Positions 41,360 to 49,214 of a DNA stretch of 64,000 bases are shown here, one piece after another; the first letter of the stretch is position 1; the number at the start of each line of letters is the position of its first letter. Origin of the DNA: Chryseobacterium angstadtii. Its GTDB lineage: Bacteria; Bacteroidota; Bacteroidia; Flavobacteriales; Weeksellaceae. The stretch is taken from contig NZ_LFND01000003.1 of the NCBI RefSeq assembly GCF_001045465.1, positions 558,001 to 622,000 on the forward strand, given 5' to 3'. The position numbers and the translations under genes are program-made. The notes below the pieces were generated by a model. That model was given only the letters and a program-made list of their open reading frames with translations. It was not told the DNA's origin and ran no database searches.

Positions 41360-42751
41360 ATGAAAAGGACTTTACTATCAATTGCCGTAACCTCTTTATT
41401 CTTTGCATACGCTTGCAAAAATTCTCAAAATCCAAAACAAAATCCTACTCAAGTTGAAGCTGTAAAAAGTGATATTACAGACGAACAGCTTATGGACAGA
41501 GTACAGAAAGATGCCTTAAAGTATTTCTGGGACTATGCTGAACCTAAGTCTATGCTGGGAAGGGAGCGTTACCACGAAGACAATATTTATCCGGATAACG
41601 ATAAACATGTGATTACAACAGGCGGTTCCGGATTTGGACTGGCAACACTTCTGGTAGGAGTGGAAAGAGGATTTATTCCCAGAAAAGAGGCTGTAAAAAG
41701 ATTGACCCATATGATGGATTTCCTTGCAAAAGCAGACCGTCACAAAGGAGCCTGGTCTCACTGGATCAATGGGGAAACAGGAAAAACGGTGCCTTTCGGG
41801 AAAAAAGATAATGGCGGAGATCTTGTAGAAACAGCCTTTCTAACTTCAGGAATTCTGATGGTTCGTGAATATTTTAAAAATGGAAATGCCGAAGAAAAAG
41901 CACTCGCCTCAAAATGCGACGAACTTTGGAAAGGTATTCAATGGAACTGGTATACAAAAGGAGGTGAAAAAGTGCTGTACTGGCATTGGTCACCGGAATA
42001 TCAATGGGAAATGAACTTCCCGCTGGAAGGCTACAACGAATGCCTCATCACTTACATTCTGGCCGCTTCTTCGCCTACACATCCCATAGATGTGGAAACA
42101 TACTACAAAGGCTGGACAAGAAACGGGACCTATCTTACTGATAAAACAAAATACGGACTTCCTCTGTATGTAAAACACAATTACGCTGAAGAATACGGCG
42201 GACCGCTTTTCTGGTCACAATATTCCTATATCGGATTAGATCCCACCGGACTTTCCGATAAACTGGTGAAAAATTATTTTGATGTAAATAAAAATCAAGT
42301 TCTCATCGATTATAAATACTGCGTTGAAAATCCAAAACAATGGAAAGGCTACGGCCCGAACTATTGGGGACTGACAGCCGGATATACAAGAAATGAAGAC
42401 GGAACCACAGGGTACACCGCTCATATGCCAACCAATGACAATGGTGTAATAACACCTACCGCCGCATTAAGCAGCTTTCCATATACCCCGAGACAGTCTA
42501 TGGATTTCCTGAGATTCCTCTATATACAAAAACCTGAATTCATTGGGTCAGCAGGACCTTATGATGCCACTTCAGTGAATTATAACAATTGGTTCACTCC
42601 GAGATATCTGGCAATAGATCAGGGAACCATCGCTCCGATGATTGAAAACTACAGAAGCGGATTTCTTTGGAAACTGTTTATGAATGCTCCCGAAATTCAG
42701 CAGGGATTAAAGAAATTAAGTTTCAAATCTGAAAAATACAATATTAAATAG
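41360..42751 (+). CDS. GH144-type glycoside hydrolase lipoprotein (putative endo-beta-1,2-glucanase)
   Basis: The 463-residue protein is a member of the glucoamylase-like family (PF10091) that includes GH144 endo-beta-1,2-glucanases such as that of Chitinophaga pinensis. The alpha6/alpha6 barrel begins near DRVQKDALKYFWDYAEPKS. The signature blocks are ITTGGSGFGLATLLVGVERGF, NGGDLVETAFLTSGILMVRE, and LYWHWSPEYQWEMNFPLEGYNECLITYILAASSPTHP (quoted in part). A lipobox-like FAYAC near residue 19 suggests a lipoprotein. The closely related PF10091 proteins include some of unknown activity, so the enzyme call is supported by the GH3 partner downstream and not certain by itself. Confidence 0.85.
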   Translation: MKRTLLSIAVTSLFFAYACKNSQNPKQNPTQVEAVKSDITDEQLMDRVQKDALKYFWDYAEPKSMLGRERYHEDNIYPDNDKHVITTGGSGFGLATLLVGVERGFIPRKEAVKRLTHMMDFLAKADRHKGAWSHWINGETGKTVPFGKKDNGGDLVETAFLTSGILMVREYFKNGNAEEKALASKCDELWKGIQWNWYTKGGEKVLYWHWSPEYQWEMNFPLEGYNECLITYILAASSPTHPIDVETYYKGWTRNGTYLTDKTKYGLPLYVKHNYAEEYGGPLFWSQYSYIGLDPTGLSDKLVKNYFDVNKNQVLIDYKYCVENPKQWKGYGPNYWGLTAGYTRNEDGTTGYTAHMPTNDNGVITPTAALSSFPYTPRQSMDFLRFLYIQKPEFIGSAGPYDATSVNYNNWFTPRYLAIDQGTIAPMIENYRSGFLWKLFMNAPEIQQGLKKLSFKSEKYNIK

Positions 42752-42790
42752 TGGAGAAATATTATCTTCAACAGGATTTTCATTCAATAG

Positions 42791-42845
42791 AAACGGGCTT
42801 TAGCCCGTTTAAATAAAAAAGCAAATACACCAAACGGCTTTAGCC
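42791..42845. repeat. CGGGCTTTAGCCCG hairpin plus half-hairpin
   Basis: AAACGGGC-TTTA-GCCCGTTT (42791-42810) is followed 25 bases later by GGCTTTAGCC (42836-42845). The same two-part layout with a conserved ATTCAATAG just before it occurs at 61831-61889, and the hairpin alone at 61675. It sits in the gap before the esterase gene. Confidence 0.8.
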
Positions 42846-42862
42846 AAAACCTAAATAATAAT

Positions 42863-43570
42863 ATGAATTTAAAACTGAAACACCTGCCTCTTTTACTCTT
42901 GCCATTTTCATTACAGATGAATGCCCAGGAAATAAAAGGAGAATTAAACAAAGAAATTAAGCGAACGGAGAAAATGTCCTACATTCTGGATTACCCTCAA
43001 AAGGTAAAAGGAAATGTTCCGTTGATTGTATTTCTCCACGGCTCGGGAGAAAGAGGGAATAATCTGGAATTAGTAAAGGCTCACAGTCCGTTTACATATA
43101 AAAACCTGATTAAGGAACCGGTAGCGATTCTGGCACCGCAATGCCCGGCAGATACTTGGTGGGACACGATTACAGTATATAATCTGATCAAAGAAATTCA
43201 GAAAAAATATAAAATTGATGCCTCAAGAATACACCTTACAGGACTTTCAATGGGAGGATGGGGAACTTTAAAACTGGCTATGGAGCACCCAGAGATGTTT
43301 GCATCCGTAACTTCAGTATGCGCTCCTACGGATATAGGAATGTATGCCAATATTAATCAGTATAAAGGGTTGAATATGAAAATCTTTCATGGAGGAATGG
43401 ATGATATTGTCCTTCCGGAAAACGCCCTTAGATTTTATCAGAGCCTGCATCCGGTAAATCCGTCGGCAGAACTCGTGATTTTTCCGAATGATAACCATAA
43501 TTCATGGGATTCTACCTATTCTGACCCTAAATTATACGAATGGATGCTTTCGAAGAAAAAAGGAGAATAA
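42863..43570 (+). CDS. Secreted alpha/beta hydrolase (esterase/PHB-depolymerase-like)
   Basis: The 235-residue protein has a signal peptide (cleavage near LQMNAQ) and an alpha/beta-hydrolase fold. The oxyanion-region HGSGERG is followed by a nucleophile elbow GLSMGGWG with Ser129. A candidate Asp is in GGMDDIVLP and the catalytic His in PNDNHNSWD. It resembles the dienelactone hydrolase/prolyl oligopeptidase-like esterases. Its place between a GH144 and a GH3 gene suggests removal of ester groups, such as succinyl, from a beta-1,2-glucan, which is an inference. It could equally act on another ester. Confidence 0.8.
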   Translation: MNLKLKHLPLLLLPFSLQMNAQEIKGELNKEIKRTEKMSYILDYPQKVKGNVPLIVFLHGSGERGNNLELVKAHSPFTYKNLIKEPVAILAPQCPADTWWDTITVYNLIKEIQKKYKIDASRIHLTGLSMGGWGTLKLAMEHPEMFASVTSVCAPTDIGMYANINQYKGLNMKIFHGGMDDIVLPENALRFYQSLHPVNPSAELVIFPNDNHNSWDSTYSDPKLYEWMLSKKKGE

Positions 43571-43580
43571 GTTTAATTAG

Positions 43581-43685
43581 AATAAAGAATAAAGAATAAA
43601 GAATAAAGAATAAAGAATAAAGAATAAAGAATAAAGAATAAAGAATAAAGAATAAAGAATAAAGAATAAAGAATAAAGAATAAAG
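43581..43685. repeat. 15 perfect tandem copies of a 7-base unit AATAAAG
   Basis: Counting from 43581 gives exactly 15 perfect AATAAAG units (105 bases), starting 10 bases after the esterase stop. The tract carries no gene. Exact short tandem repeats are prone to slippage, so copy number may vary among strains. Confidence 0.95.
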
Positions 43686-43703
43686 ACGCGAGTTATAACA
43701 CAA

Positions 43704-43783
43704 TCAATTTTATCTCTGATAAAATCTTTGCGCCTTAAAACATAAAGCTTGAAAAAAATAGCGCCATTGCGTTATCCAACAAA
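43704..43783. repeat. Dispersed intergenic repeat family B, copy 2
   Basis: About 80 bases match 19296-19375 in the same orientation: ATTTTATC, GATAAAATCTTTGCGCCTT, CATAAAGC, AAATAGCG, TTGCGT and TCCAACAA in order. It lies between the heptad tract and the beta-glucosidase gene. Confidence 0.75.
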
Positions 43784-43834
43784 ACACCCAAAGTAAACAA
43801 TAAAATTAGAACTATAATTTAAGAAGATAGATTT

Positions 43835-46165
43835 ATGAAAAAGTTAATTGTACTTGCAGCTTTAGCACTTTCACCCGTGTTTTCCGCACAGGAAATGGTA
43901 AACAAGCCGGTGCAGTCTTATCAGACGGCCCAATACCAAGCGAAAAGAAAAGCTTTTGTAGAAAATCTTTTGTCGAAAATGACTTTAGATGAAAAGATTG
44001 GACAGCTCAACCTGCCTACCTCAGGAGATTTTACAACAGGGCAGGCTCAAAGCTCAGATATCGGAAAAAAAGTGGAGCAGGGATTAGTAGGAGGATTATT
44101 CAACATAAAAGGAGCTGAAAAAATCAAGGCAGTTCAGAAAGTGGCCATTGAAAAAAGCCGTCTGAAAATTCCTTTGATCTTCGGAATGGATGTGATTCAT
44201 GGCTACGAAACCACCTTCCCGATTCCTTTGGGACTAGCCGCTTCCTGGGATATGAACCTGGTGCAGCAGTCTGCAAGAGTTGCAGCAAAAGAAGCTTCTT
44301 CCGATGGAATCAACTGGACGTTTTCGCCAATGGTGGATATTTCCAGAGAACCAAGATGGGGAAGAGTCTCTGAAGGCTCCGGAGAAGATCCGTATTTAGG
44401 AAGTGAAATTTCTAAAAATATGGTGTACGGTTATCAGGGGAAAGATCTTTCTGCGGGCAATACCATTCTGGCATGCGTAAAGCACTTTGCATTGTACGGT
44501 GCGGGTGAAGCAGGAAGAGATTACAACACGGTAGATATGAGCCACGTGAGAATGTTCAACGAATATTTTCCACCCTACAAATCGGCTGTAGATGCAGGTG
44601 TAGCTTCGGTAATGGCTTCTTTCAACGAAGTGGACGGAGTTCCTGCAACCGGAAACAAATGGCTGCAAACCGATGTTCTTAGAAAATTGTGGAACTTCAA
44701 AGGCTTTGTGGTAACCGATTACACAGGGATCAACGAAATGATAGAGCACGGAATGGGAGACCTTCAGCAGGTATCAGCATTAGCCCTGAAAGCCGGAATA
44801 GATATGGATATGGTAGGCGAAGGATTTTTAACAACTCTTAAAAAATCTTTGGATGAAGGGAAAGTAACGCAGGCAGAAATAGACATGGCAGCAAGAAGAA
44901 TTCTGGAAGCCAAGTACGACCTCGGATTATTTGATGATCCTTACCGTTATGGTGATGCTAAACTGGCCGCAAAAGAGGTGTACAATATGGAAAACAGAAA
45001 CATTGCCAGAAGTGCGGCAGCACAGTCTATGGTATTGCTGAAGAACGAAAACCAGGTACTTCCGTTGAAGAAATCAGGGACAGTAGCCGTAATCGGACCA
45101 TTGGTTAATAATTCACTGAATATGGCCGGAACATGGAGTGTAGCTACCAAGCATGCAGCTTCAGTTTCTTTAATGCAGGGGCTTCAGGCCAATTACGGAA
45201 AAGAAGTGAAATTCCTTTCAGCAAAAGGTGCCAACATTGATTATGATGCTAAATTAGAAGATATTTACGCAGCCCACGGCAAAAAAACAGACCGTGATAA
45301 CCGTTCAAAAGAAGAATTACTGAAAGAAGCCGTTGATGTGGCCAATAAAGCAGATGTAATCGTTCTTGCTATCGGTGAATCTGCAGAAATGAGCGGTGAA
45401 TCTTCCTCAAGAACTGAAATTACAATTCCTCAGTCTCAGGTAGATTTGCTGAATGAATTGAAAAAGACAGGAAAACCAATTGCAATGGTTCTTTACACTG
45501 GTCGTCCGCTGGCTTTAACCAATGTAAAAGATATACCGGATGCTATTGTTAATGCCTGGTTTGCCGGTTCAGAAGCAGGAAACGCTATTTCTGATGTTCT
45601 GTTTGGAAAAGTAAACCCTTCAGGAAAACTTCCGATGACTTTCCCGAGAAGTCTGGGGCAGGTGCCTATTTATTACAATGCAAAAAATACAGGCCGCCCG
45701 CTGAGCCAGGACAAAGTGGATAAATGTGTATACGAAAGATTCCGTTCCAATTATATGGATGAGTGCAACACGCCGCTTTATCCGTTCGGATATGGTCTGA
45801 GCTATACTAAATTCAGCTATTCCGATATGTCTGTTTCGAACCCGAATCCAAAAGGAAATCAAACGATTCAGGCTGTGGTAACGGTGACCAATTCCGGAAA
45901 TTATGATGGAGCGGAAGTGGTACAGCTTTATATCAGAGATATAGTAGGAAGCATTACAAGACCCGTAAAAGAACTGAAAGGATTCCAGAAAATATTCCTG
46001 AAAAAAGGTGAATCTAAGAAAGTAGTTTTTGATATTACCCCTGAAAGCCTGAAATTTTACAATGGAGAACTGAAGCTTGATTGGGAACCGGGAGAGTTTG
46101 ATATCATGATCGGAACCAGTTCTGATAAGGTTAGAAATTCAAAAATCAACTGGACAAAAGAATAA
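43835..46165 (+). CDS. bglX: GH3 beta-glucosidase (BglX-like)
   Basis: The 776-residue periplasmic enzyme has a signal peptide (cleavage near VFSAQ) and the three-domain GH3 structure: a (beta/alpha)8 domain with KHFALYGAGEAGRDYNTVDMS near residue 216 and the nucleophile motif GFVVTDYTGINE with Asp295, a (alpha/beta)6 domain with GESAEMSGESSSRTEI, and a C-terminal Fn3-like domain. GH3 enzymes of Bacteroidota hydrolyse beta-linked gluco-oligosaccharides; members beside GH144 act on sophorose-type beta-1,2 linkages in known cases. It likely completes the breakdown started by the GH144 gene. A terminator follows. Confidence 0.93.
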   Translation: MKKLIVLAALALSPVFSAQEMVNKPVQSYQTAQYQAKRKAFVENLLSKMTLDEKIGQLNLPTSGDFTTGQAQSSDIGKKVEQGLVGGLFNIKGAEKIKAVQKVAIEKSRLKIPLIFGMDVIHGYETTFPIPLGLAASWDMNLVQQSARVAAKEASSDGINWTFSPMVDISREPRWGRVSEGSGEDPYLGSEISKNMVYGYQGKDLSAGNTILACVKHFALYGAGEAGRDYNTVDMSHVRMFNEYFPPYKSAVDAGVASVMASFNEVDGVPATGNKWLQTDVLRKLWNFKGFVVTDYTGINEMIEHGMGDLQQVSALALKAGIDMDMVGEGFLTTLKKSLDEGKVTQAEIDMAARRILEAKYDLGLFDDPYRYGDAKLAAKEVYNMENRNIARSAAAQSMVLLKNENQVLPLKKSGTVAVIGPLVNNSLNMAGTWSVATKHAASVSLMQGLQANYGKEVKFLSAKGANIDYDAKLEDIYAAHGKKTDRDNRSKEELLKEAVDVANKADVIVLAIGESAEMSGESSSRTEITIPQSQVDLLNELKKTGKPIAMVLYTGRPLALTNVKDIPDAIVNAWFAGSEAGNAISDVLFGKVNPSGKLPMTFPRSLGQVPIYYNAKNTGRPLSQDKVDKCVYERFRSNYMDECNTPLYPFGYGLSYTKFSYSDMSVSNPNPKGNQTIQAVVTVTNSGNYDGAEVVQLYIRDIVGSITRPVKELKGFQKIFLKKGESKKVVFDITPESLKFYNGELKLDWEPGEFDIMIGTSSDKVRNSKINWTKE

Positions 46166-46194
46166 AAAAGCCATTCTTTTGAGTGGCTTTTTTA
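46164..46194 (+). terminator. Rho-independent terminator after bglX
   Basis: The stem AAAAAGCCATTC / GAGTGGCTTTTT with a T-rich loop and T run closes the polysaccharide locus. Confidence 0.85.
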
Positions 46195-46245
46195 TTCTTT
46201 TGGCATGATTTTTATTAAAACACTTGTAACATTAAAATAATAATT

Positions 46246-46632
46246 ATGAAAAAAACGATTATGCTTAGTGCAATGTTTGTAGGTTCTTTGATGTTCGCTC
46301 AGACCGTAGGAGGAGATAAGGATGCCCATGGGTGTATCGGTTCTGCAGGATATACGTATTCTCAGATCAGAAAAGACTGTGTAAGGGTTTTTGAACAGAA
46401 AATTAAATTAACGGAAGTGGCTTCGAAAGGAAGTTCTACTTCAATGGCAGCCGTGATTTTCAGTAAAGATATGAAGAAAGCAGAGGTTTTTATTCCGGAT
46501 ACAGACGGGGAAAGCCTTATTCTTACCAGATTGGGTAAAGGAAAAACCTGGAAAAAAGACGGGTATGTTTTGGTTCCGTTTCAGAAAAACGGATTCCAGC
46601 TTAAAAAAGATAATGTGGTGATTTACCAGTAA
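46246..46632 (+). CDS. Small secreted protein, GGDKDxHGC family, paralogue 1
   Basis: The 128-residue protein has a signal peptide (MKKTIMLSAMFVGSLMFAQ). The mature N-terminus GGDKDAHGCIGSAGYTYSQI then RKDCVRVFEQKIKL is shared with the gene downstream. The two cysteines (positions in GCIGSA and KDCV) could form a disulfide. The C-terminal halves also align, each ending KKDxVVIYQ. I do not know the family function. It is 80 bases beyond the beta-glucosidase and has its own terminator, so it need not belong to the polysaccharide locus. Confidence 0.7.
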   Translation: MKKTIMLSAMFVGSLMFAQTVGGDKDAHGCIGSAGYTYSQIRKDCVRVFEQKIKLTEVASKGSSTSMAAVIFSKDMKKAEVFIPDTDGESLILTRLGKGKTWKKDGYVLVPFQKNGFQLKKDNVVIYQ

Positions 46633-46654
46633 ATCAAATTTTATAAAATACAAT

Positions 46655-46690
46655 AGAGACTGTCTGTTTAGGCGGTCTCTTTGTTTTTTA
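46655..46690 (+). terminator. Rho-independent terminator
   Basis: AGAGAC / GTCTCT with a longer imperfect inner stem and a T-rich tail follows the first paralogue. Confidence 0.65.
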
Positions 46691-46850
46691 CCGTATGTAT
46701 ATATCAATTAACAGGACATGGTAATCAGAAAATCAATAGAACAAAATATAGGTATAAGTTTCTTACAATGAGTGGTTTTTTGTATCTTGGATCAACTAAT
46801 ACCTTGTTTCTGTTATTTTTTATAAAACTTAAACCATAAATATTTTTAAT

Positions 46851-47264
46851 ATGAGAAAAATTGTTTTACTGGGTTCAGTGTTACTCAGCTCTTTGGCTTT
46901 TGCCCAACAAAAATCTCCGGTTGTAGGAGGCGATAAAGATGTCCATGGCTGTAGAGCTTCAGCAGGGTATACGTATTCACAAATCAAGAATGATTGTGTA
47001 AAGGTTTTTGCACAGAAAATTAAGTTGAAGGAAGTAAGTTCTGATAAAAGCTCAACTTCAATGACTGCCGTTATTTTTAGTAAAGATATGAAGAGGGCTG
47101 AGGTTTTCATCCCGGATCAAAGTGCGAAAAGCATTATTCTTAACAGAGAAGGAAAAACCAAAATGTGGAAAAGCGGAAGCCATATTAAAGAATCTTACGT
47201 TTTAATTCCTTACAAAAAAACAGGTTACCAGATTAAAAAAGATGATGTCGTGATTTATCAGTAA
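46851..47264 (+). CDS. Small secreted protein, GGDKDxHGC family, paralogue 2
   Basis: The 137-residue protein is a tandem paralogue of the gene at 46.2 kb, with signal peptide MRKIVLLGSVLLSSLAFAQ. The motif VGGDKDVHGCRASAGYTYSQI and KNDCVKVFAQKIKLKEV match closely, and the last residues again read KKDDVVIYQ. A short insertion near the C-terminus (SGSHIKES) distinguishes it. Tandem duplication with separate terminators suggests the copies are independently expressed. The function is unknown. Confidence 0.7.
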   Translation: MRKIVLLGSVLLSSLAFAQQKSPVVGGDKDVHGCRASAGYTYSQIKNDCVKVFAQKIKLKEVSSDKSSTSMTAVIFSKDMKRAEVFIPDQSAKSIILNREGKTKMWKSGSHIKESYVLIPYKKTGYQIKKDDVVIYQ

Positions 47265-47282
47265 ATCTAAATTTTAGATAAT

Positions 47283-47309
47283 ATAAAGCCGTTCGAAAGA
47301 GTGGCTTTT
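47283..47309 (+). terminator. Rho-independent terminator
   Basis: AAAGCCGTTC-GAAA-GAGTGGCTTT has two G-T pairs and a T run. Confidence 0.75.
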
Positions 47310-47412
47310 TTAATTAAACAAAGCAAAATATAGTTTTTTATTTAAAACTTGTTTAAACTTTTTTAACAAGACATTAAAAGTATAAAATAAATCTGTTAAA
47401 CACATTTTAAGC

Positions 47413-47587
47413 TTAACCACAAAAGAGACAAAAGCTATTTGCACAGATGTTAGATATGATAAAAGTTCTCAAAAGAATAAAAATCAAAGATTTTTAAAGG
47501 CTTATATGAACTTCTATGCGCAAAGTATTTAAACTTAAAAATCACTAAAGTGTTTGAAATAAAACTTTTGTGATTTTTGTGGTTTAA
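47413..47587. repeat. MITE-like element with terminal inverted repeats
   Basis: A left end TTAACCACAAAAGAGACAAA at 47413 is the near reverse complement of the right end at 47565-47587. The interior of about 130 bases has no open frame. The right half (47505-47590) matches the 19199-19283 element in reverse orientation. The remaining parts of the 480-base gap are AT-rich and empty. Confidence 0.6.
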
Positions 47588-47744
47588 TAAAAAAGTTTAA
47601 ACTGATTTTTAATGAAAAGTCTTAAAAATTATAATTGATTATATATAAATTCTGTTTTAGTTAAAAAATGTATATTCGTATAACTAAATCATAGCAGAAT
47701 CCGAAAAGCTTACAGAGTAGGAAAAACAACAAAGCAAATTAATT

Positions 47745-47882
47745 ATGAAAAATCTGAAAAAATTAACCAAGAAAGAATTGAAAACAGTTCAGGGAGGTAT
47801 TCCTATGTGTTTGCCAGGGTATTACTGGTGTGCATTCGTAAAAAAATGTATTTCGGTGAATGTAGAGTGCGGACTTGCATAA
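47745..47882 (+). CDS. GG-leader micropeptide (bacteriocin-like), not in the obvious longer frame
   Basis: The 45-residue product begins MKNLKKLTKKELKTVQGG, a clear double-glycine leader. The mature part is 27 residues with four cysteines (MCLPGYYWCAF, KKC and VEC). The leader runs LKKLTKKELK as in other Chryseobacterium-type peptides. Just upstream of the ATG is CAAATTAATT, which is identical to the bases before the convergent leader peptide at 48166. A strong terminator follows. The export enzyme is not visible in the window and the role is unknown. Confidence 0.75.
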   Translation: MKNLKKLTKKELKTVQGGIPMCLPGYYWCAFVKKCISVNVECGLA

Positions 47883-47925
47883 CAGAACATTCGCTTACGG
47901 CCTCAGGGCTGTTCTCATTAAAGCA

Positions 47926-47957
47926 AATAGCCGTTCGGATGAACGGCTATTCTTATT
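47926..47957 (+). terminator. Rho-independent terminator after the leader peptide
   Basis: An 11-pair perfect stem AATAGCCGTTC / GAACGGCTATT with a 4-base GGAT loop is followed by CTTATTTT. Confidence 0.85.
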
Positions 47958-48016
47958 TTAAAAGAGTGAATATCTATTACAAAGAAAGACCTGATTTTTG
48001 ATCAGACATTATCTTT

Positions 48017-48166
48017 TTAGATGCACAATGCTTCATTATACCTTCTGCATGGCCCATTCTCAGTGTACTGACATGTTCCTGACGGGCAGCTTTGTCCCGG
48101 TTGCGGTACCCATCCTCCTGAAATCATTTTTAAATCGGATTTTGATAGCTTCTTTAGATTTTTCAT
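48017..48166 (-). CDS. GG-leader micropeptide (bacteriocin-like), convergent partner
   Basis: The 49-residue product begins MKNLKKLSKSDLKMISGG, a second clear GG leader on the opposite strand. The mature 31 residues carry four cysteines (SCPSGTC, GPC and LCI). The ATG at 48166 directly follows one arm of an 18-base inverted repeat, and CAAATTAATT before the ATG is the same as in the convergent peptide at 47745. Two leader peptides facing each other across about 135 bases, with a hairpin between, is a distinctive arrangement. The function is unknown. Confidence 0.75.
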   Translation of the reverse strand: MKNLKKLSKSDLKMISGGWVPQPGQSCPSGTCQYTENGPCRRYNEALCI

Positions 48167-48249
48167 AATTAATTTGTTTTAATTGAGTTGATTGGTGCTC
48201 TTCACTGTTTTGAGCTTTACCATATTTACTAAATTAAAACAAATTAATT
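48167..48249. repeat. 18-base perfect inverted repeat upstream of a GG-leader peptide
   Basis: Arms AATTAATTTGTTTTAATT (48167-48184) and its reverse complement (48232-48249) flank a 47-base spacer. On the minus strand this forms the sequence immediately upstream of the leader-peptide ATG. It could be an mRNA stem that hides the start or a binding site. The rest of the gap to 48368 is AT-rich and empty. Confidence 0.85.
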
Positions 48250-48368
48250 GAAATAAAATCACTGAACGTTGAAAAATAAAATGATTTTATACAAATTGTT
48301 GAATAAATATCTTAAATCTTTAACGTAAGAATACCGTTATATACCTATTCTGATAAAATGAATGCCGT

Positions 48369-48923
48369 TTATAACTTTGATGTTACAGGAATTCCCAATT
48401 TGCTTTTTACGGAAGCCGTGATGTCTTCTCCGCCATCAAGATATGCGATATTATTAAAACCTTGAGATTTTGAAGTATCAAAAACGTAGGCAAGACCTTT
48501 TTCTTTGGCAACTGCACTGATTGCATCATTGACTTTCTTCTGTAACGGCTGGAATAATTCATTTTGTTTATCAGCGACATCTTTTGTCAGTTTTGCTCTA
48601 AACTCCTCAATTCTGCTTCCCAGATTTTGTAACTCAGTTTGTGCAAGAACCAGCTCTTTGGTTACTTTTTCTCTGTTAGCTTCACTAAGCGTTTTTTCTT
48701 TTTCTTGGGCCACTTTTAACTTAGCCTGAAAATCGTTCACCATTTTATCAATCTCGGTCTGTTTTGTCTTGGCAAAATTTTCAAAAGTTAGGGATGCTGT
48801 TTTTGCTTCAGGAAAAGTAGCGAAAATAACATCTGAGTTCACATGTCCCAATTTTTGTTGGGAATATGCCCAGTTAGTAGCGAATAAAAGTGCTGTTGAA
48901 AACACAATAATTAATTTTTTCAT
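48369..48923 (-). CDS. Skp/OmpH-family periplasmic chaperone
   Basis: The ATG at 48923 gives 184 residues with signal peptide MKKLIIVFSTALLFATNWAYS. The 48962 upstream start would run over the promoter. The mature part begins QQKLGHVNSDVIFATFPEAKTA, the Skp N-terminal strand, and continues as a long coiled-coil hairpin (residues about 55-150) rich in Lys, Glu and Gln. It ends with AYVFDTSKSQGFNNIAYLDGGEDIT, the family closing strands. Skp carries unfolded outer-membrane proteins across the periplasm. A good -7 box is upstream. Confidence 0.92.
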   Translation of the reverse strand: MKKLIIVFSTALLFATNWAYSQQKLGHVNSDVIFATFPEAKTASLTFENFAKTKQTEIDKMVNDFQAKLKVAQEKEKTLSEANREKVTKELVLAQTELQNLGSRIEEFRAKLTKDVADKQNELFQPLQKKVNDAISAVAKEKGLAYVFDTSKSQGFNNIAYLDGGEDITASVKSKLGIPVTSKL

Positions 48924-48948
48924 TTTATTTTTTTTTAGAAATTGGGTA

Positions 48949-48956
48949 CAAATATA
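48949..48956 (-). promoter_or_regulatory. -7 promoter box for the Skp-like gene
   Basis: The minus strand reads TATATTTG, an exact match, with a 25-base gap to the ATG at 48923. Confidence 0.5.
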
Positions 48957-49183
48957 TTGCATAATTCACAATTTAGATTTTGCATTTGTGTTAAAAAAAG
49001 CTAATTATTAAAGGGTTAACACGATTAAATCATAAAATTTTTTTGTGAGTTTATGGTGGAGTAATAAGAATAATATATCTGGAATCTGGGCTTTTAATCC
49101 ATGTGAAAATGATTGAATGATTCCATCTTTTTAGTTAAAATTTAAAACACTATTCACAATTTTTATCTCTCAATGAAAATCCG

Positions 49184-49191
49184 TATTTTTG
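49184..49191 (+). promoter_or_regulatory. -7 promoter box for purB
   Basis: TATTTTTG fits TAnnTTTG and sits 23 bases before the ATG at 49215. It lies inside the longer frame that starts at 49173, which argues against that longer start. Confidence 0.5.
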
Positions 49192-49214
49192 TGCATCTAA
49201 AAGTAAAAGAAAGA

